In this document: in pieces, positions 7,089 to 8,331 of the stretch
Numbering within the stretch: the first letter of the stretch is position 1
How the letters are laid out: every line of letters begins with the position of its first letter
Source of the DNA: ARS98 sp030744725
Lineage (GTDB): Bacteria; Planctomycetota; Planctomycetia; Pirellulales; Pirellulaceae
Assembly (NCBI GenBank): GCA_030744725.1
Contig: JASLPZ010000315.1
Location: forward strand, 1-8,331
Direction: 5' to 3'
Length of the DNA: 8,331 bases
Translations under genes and position numbers: made by a program
The notes under the pieces: generated by a model
The model's input: only the letters and a program-made list of their open reading frames with translations
Databases searched by the model: none
What the model was told of the DNA's origin: nothing

Positions 7089-8331
7089 ATGGGTAGAAAA
7101 ACAATCTCGACATTGAACATCAAAGTCACTGCCAGCTCTGAAGGTGTGCGCAAGGGCATGAGGGCGGCCAAGGGCGAGATGCGCGGCTTCAAGGTCGGCG
7201 CTGTGTCATCACTCAAGGGCATCGCTGTTGCGGCGACGGCGACAGCTGCGGCCATCGGCCTCATAGTCAAAGTGACGCAAAAGCTACTGACCTCGATATT
7301 CGAGGCCTCATCAGCATTCGACGGACTGCTGAAGCGTGCCAGGGCGCTCGGAGTGGAAGTCGGACGGCTCGAAGCCGTGTCGTTGCTTGCAGAGTTCAGC
7401 GGTGCCGATGCCGACAAGATTGGCACAGCCATGGAGCGGCTATCGATCTCCATTGGTGACGCCACACGCGGCACTGGTGAGGCTGCGGACGCGTTCCGAA
7501 GACTGCGGCTGAATGTTGACGAACTGAATGCTCAAAGCGTCATCACGTCGATGGAGGATATCGGCCGGGCGCTGCAGTCGGTTGGCACGCGTGCGGAGCA
7601 ACTCGATCTCTTGAGCGCATTGGTTGGTAGTCGTCAGGCTGGCGCGCTTATCAATACGTTTGATGCGATGGCCGGTGGATTGGGTGGTATCGAAGAACTG
7701 ATGATCAAGATTGGTTTGTCCACTAACAAGATCGACAGCGAGAAAATCGAGCGGATGAATGATGCGATTGCTCTCGCAAAGAAATCAGCAGAGGGGTTCT
7801 GGCGTCAACTCGCCGTTGAATTGGAACCGGCGATCACCGAAACCGCGCTTGCGGTGTCGGAATTTTTAGCAGAGCTGAGGCCGTTCATCCCGGAAATTGC
7901 AAAGGCGACTCGCATGATTGCCCGGCTTGTCACCGTATTTGATCCATTTACTGGGCTTCTGGTTTCCGCCTCGAGGGCCATGAAGGCGCTGACTCCCGAC
8001 AAGCACATCGCGAAGTCGTTCGATGGTGCCCGCGTACCGGTTGAAAAACTGACCATGCGTCTACGCGAAACGAGAGCAGCCGTCGACGAAATCCGCGCAG
8101 CAACAGCAGACGCCTTTGACCCGGACAAGGTTGCACGGTTGCGCGAAGAACTGGAGAGCATGTCAGATGTCACAGCACCACGTTTCAGGCACGGGAACAC
8201 GTTCGGTGGCGTCATGGGGTCAGCGGGCGGTATAGCGACTGTTAATGAGACTGCCCGCAATCGCAAGAATCAAATAATCGAGGCCCGCAAGATCGCCGAA
8301 GAACAAGCCAAGCTCGACCGAAAGCGCAACG
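7089..8331 (+). CDS. Phage tail tape-measure-like protein, 3' end outside window
   Basis: The frame is open for 414 codons from the ATG at 7089 to the right edge. AAAGG (7078-7082) six bases upstream is a good ribosome binding site. Visible features are a hydrophobic Ala/Ile-rich segment (44-60), ASSAFDGLLKRARALGVEVG (73-92), LSISIGDATRGTGEAADAFR (118-137), LNVDEL (141-146) and LVGSRQAGALIN (178-189). This order of an ALG helix, a G-rich turn, aF..Lgl and a lfG.r.g..ll element is typical of tail tape-measure proteins, which set tail length and line the tail tube. The later part is helical with charged repeats (for example REELESMSD). It follows the terminase with a 21-base gap, whereas in ordinary tailed phages many head and tail genes separate the two. 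The reading frame itself shows no damage inside the window. Confidence 0.8.
   Translation, partial: MGRKTISTLNIKVTASSEGVRKGMRAAKGEMRGFKVGAVSSLKGIAVAATATAAAIGLIVKVTQKLLTSIFEASSAFDGLLKRARALGVEVGRLEAVSLLAEFSGADADKIGTAMERLSISIGDATRGTGEAADAFRRLRLNVDELNAQSVITSMEDIGRALQSVGTRAEQLDLLSALVGSRQAGALINTFDAMAGGLGGIEELMIKIGLSTNKIDSEKIERMNDAIALAKKSAEGFWRQLAVELEPAITETALAVSEFLAELRPFIPEIAKATRMIARLVTVFDPFTGLLVSASRAMKALTPDKHIAKSFDGARVPVEKLTMRLRETRAAVDEIRAATADAFDPDKVARLREELESMSDVTAPRFRHGNTFGGVMGSAGGIATVNETARNRKNQIIEARKIAEEQAKLDRKRN

Larger units (their letters stand above)
5257..8331 (+). mobile_element. Degraded prophage (integrase, terminase and tape-measure remnant), right end outside window
   Basis: From just past the 5' end of the selenocysteine tRNA to the right edge, every gene is of phage type and on the plus strand: a broken tyrosine integrase, a truncated large terminase and a tape-measure-like protein. 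The left boundary is not proven; I set it next to the tRNA because the integrase control region begins there. No att direct repeat can be identified because the other end is outside the window. Portal, head protease, capsid and connector genes are missing between terminase and tape measure, and lysogeny and replication genes are missing between integrase and terminase. The element is therefore almost certainly unable to form virions alone. Confidence 0.8.

Noticed and set aside
1..8331. CRISPR array, insertion sequence or rRNA
   Set aside because: No regularly spaced repeats, transposase motifs with terminal inverted repeats, or rRNA core sequences were seen.

Overview
The window looks like chromosomal DNA of a planctomycete, probably a Pirellulaceae/Rhodopirellula-type bacterium. 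This is an inference from the style of the integrase N-terminus, the RibB variant and the loosely packed genes on both strands. No 16S or other phylogenetic marker is present.

Layout, left to right. (1) 1-2067, minus strand: a large two-domain class III nucleotide cyclase followed by an AAA/NACHT-like ATPase domain, resembling soluble adenylyl cyclase; its C-terminus lies beyond the left edge. (2) 2068-2748: no convincing gene, possibly decayed sequence. (3) 2749-3390, minus: an unrecognised protein with a DDxxD motif, probably lacking its C-terminal part. (4) 3678-4397, plus: ribB, a stand-alone 3,4-dihydroxy-2-butanone-4-phosphate synthase of riboflavin synthesis. (5) 4637-5059, plus: a hotdog-fold thioesterase that resembles the enediyne-PKS-associated type. 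(6) 5157-5256, minus: a selenocysteine tRNA (anticodon UCA, 8-bp acceptor stem, long variable arm, encoded CCA), so the host very probably makes selenoproteins.

From about 5257 to the right edge lies a degraded prophage, all on the plus strand. It begins with a control region: a candidate promoter, three GTAGTA half-sites, a GC-rich hairpin, and a second hairpin that holds the ribosome binding site in its loop. Next is a tyrosine integrase that is frameshifted and cut off before its catalytic domain. It is joined directly to a large terminase that has lost its N-terminal ATPase part. After the terminase, with only a 21-base gap, comes a tape-measure-like protein that runs off the right edge. 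Portal, protease, capsid and most tail genes are absent between them. The integrase/terminase fusion is the footprint of an internal deletion, or possibly an assembly misjoin.

I see no clearly new system. The points most worth a second look are the int::terL junction and terL/tape-measure adjacency, the RBS-in-hairpin before int, the prophage lying on the 5' side of selC, the cyclase with substituted active-site residues, and the DDxxD protein whose possible missing half lies in another frame.
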